Below the pieces are notes generated by a model, which saw only the letters and a program-made list of their open reading frames with translations, was not told the DNA's origin and ran no database searches. Made by a program: the position numbers and the translations under genes. Source: Candidatus Bathyarchaeota archaeon (GTDB taxonomy: Archaea; Thermoproteota; CALKCG01; B24; JAGTQN01). From it: a stretch of DNA of 6,206 bases. Numbering within the stretch: the stretch's first letter is position 1; each line of letters begins with the position of its first letter. Below, piece after piece: positions 5,215 to 6,206 of the stretch. The DNA is taken from positions 1-6,206 of the forward strand of contig JAGTQN010000097.1 in NCBI GenBank assembly GCA_018396395.1, in the 5' to 3' direction.

Positions 5215-6206
5215 GTGGTAGCCTTGTACCTCGTGGGGGAAGCCCTTGTAGGTGAAGGGGATGAAGTGGCCCACATAGACCTCATCATAGGAGAAAAGGA
5301 TGGTCCTGTAGGCCAGGCCTTCGCATCGGCACTTTCGAAGCCCACCGTTGGGCATACACCTCTCCTCGCCGTCCTAAGACCTAACCTTCCTTGCAAGCCC
5401 TTTACGATCGTCGTTCCGAAGGTGACGGTTCAGAACATGGAGCAGGCCGGTCGCATCTTCGGCCCAGCCCAGGCAGCCGTGGCAAAGGCTGTCGCTGACG
5501 CTGTCGAGGAGGGAACGATTCCTAGGGACCTCGTAGAAAAGCTTGTCATCATATGCGGCGTCTTCGTCCATCCGAAGGCAAAGGACTCAAGAAGGATATA
5601 TCACTACAACTATGGAGCTACGAAGCTTGCCATTAAGAGGGCTATGGAAGGCTATCCCCCCTTGGAAAAGATTCTCTCTGAAAAAGAGAGGGCGAAGCAT
5701 CCATTAGTGGATTTCAGGGCTCCAAAACTTTGGATGCCCCCCTATCTTCAGGTTGCCCTAGACCTGACGGACCTTGAAGCCGTGAAGAGGGTTGTGGCCC
5801 AAATTCCAAAGAGCGATCGGGTTATCCTGGAAGTCGGAACTCCGCTTTTAAAGAAGTATGGCGTGAGGGTCATAAGGGATCTAAGGGAAATAGCCAAGGA
5901 TTCCTTCATTGTAGCAGACCTTAAGACCCTTGATGTGGGACAGGTGGAGGTAGATATAGCCTACGAAGAAACGGCCGATGCTGTCGTGGTTTCGGGCCTA
6001 GCCCCGATAGAGACTGTCCGAAGGTTCATCCATGAGGCCAAGAGGCTTGGCATCTATGCCTATGTGGACATGATGGGAGTAAAGGATCCTTTGGAAGTCC
6101 TTTGGAGCCTCGAAGAGCCTCCTGAGGTTGTTATCCTCCATAGGGGAATAGATGAGGAAGAAAGCCGAACCCCTGGATGGGATCTTTTAGGGAAGGTCAA
6201 GGAAGC
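5215..6206 (+). CDS. fae-hps: Bifunctional formaldehyde-activating enzyme / 3-hexulose-6-phosphate synthase (3' end outside window)
   Basis: Fae condenses formaldehyde with tetrahydromethanopterin; Hps joins formaldehyde and ribulose 5-phosphate to hexulose 6-phosphate, and in archaea the pathway can run in reverse to make pentoses. The frame is open to the window end, giving 330 full codons; about 60-80 residues are probably missing. Fae domain (about 5-163): GEALVGEGDEVAHIDLIIG (8-26) with the catalytic His20, GHTPLLAVLRPNLPCKP (46-62), PKVTVQNM (68-75), FGPAQAAVAKAVADAVEEG (82-100), VFVHP (116-120) and YNYGATKLA (131-139). Hps domain (from about 164): PPYLQVALDL (175-184), EVGTPLL (206-212), the active-site strand ADLKTLD (234-240), ADAVVVSGLAP (254-264), VDMMGV (284-289) and HRGID (309-313). 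Start candidates are GTG 5215, TTG 5224 and GTG 5233; TTG gives MYLVGEAL, the usual family length, while 5215 is the farthest upstream, with an in-frame TGA at 5095-5097. The start is uncertain; the identity is not. Confidence 0.96.
   Translation, partial: MVALYLVGEALVGEGDEVAHIDLIIGEKDGPVGQAFASALSKPTVGHTPLLAVLRPNLPCKPFTIVVPKVTVQNMEQAGRIFGPAQAAVAKAVADAVEEGTIPRDLVEKLVIICGVFVHPKAKDSRRIYHYNYGATKLAIKRAMEGYPPLEKILSEKERAKHPLVDFRAPKLWMPPYLQVALDLTDLEAVKRVVAQIPKSDRVILEVGTPLLKKYGVRVIRDLREIAKDSFIVADLKTLDVGQVEVDIAYEETADAVVVSGLAPIETVRRFIHEAKRLGIYAYVDMMGVKDPLEVLWSLEEPPEVVILHRGIDEEESRTPGWDLLGKVKE

Noticed and set aside
1..6206. Defence island, mobile element, CRISPR array or new gene system
   Set aside because: I read both strands for repeats, transposase or nuclease motifs and unknown conserved frames and saw none. 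Every long gene belongs to a familiar housekeeping or metabolic family.

Overview
The window reads as ordinary archaeal chromosome. Both phenylalanyl-tRNA synthetase subunits and the tryptophanyl-tRNA synthetase fragment are of the archaeal/eukaryal type, and the formaldehyde-activating enzyme is fused to a hexulose-6-phosphate synthase, an arrangement characteristic of archaea. The promoters look archaeal (TATA-like boxes) and internal operon starts use Shine-Dalgarno sites. Arginine is written mainly with AGG/AGA, and Lys/Glu/Arg-rich proteins hint at a thermophile. I cannot place the lineage further from sequence alone; a Thermoproteota/Bathyarchaeia-like organism is only a guess.

Layout: positions 1-444 (+) hold the C-terminal part of TrpRS, cut by the window edge. 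A 135-base gap follows with a G-rich tract, a good TATA box and a short leader rich in inverted repeats. Then come pheS (580-2133) and pheT (2156-3850), a two-gene operon with a 22-base gap, a GGAGGT ribosome-binding site and a TTG start for pheT. After a 191-base convergent gap there is a minus-strand Gfo/Idh/MocA-type oxidoreductase (4042-5064). A 150-base divergent gap separates it from a plus-strand fae-hps fusion (5215 to the window end, incomplete). That gene has non-ATG start candidates only and has no stop codon inside the window.

Function: the left part supplies translation enzymes (charging of tRNA-Trp and tRNA-Phe). The right part is carbon metabolism: Fae-Hps joins formaldehyde capture to ribulose-5-phosphate/hexulose-6-phosphate interconversion (used by archaea for pentose synthesis and formaldehyde handling). 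The divergent oxidoreductase probably acts on a sugar or sugar derivative and may share the control region, though nothing in the sequence fixes its substrate.

I found no mobile element, CRISPR array, tRNA, rRNA or clear novel system. The observations most worth a second look are the pheS leader with mutually exclusive stems and a six-codon upstream ORF, a canonical G-quadruplex-type motif ahead of the pheS promoter with a related purine tract ahead of the oxidoreductase, and the loss of the usual catalytic Asp in the oxidoreductase.
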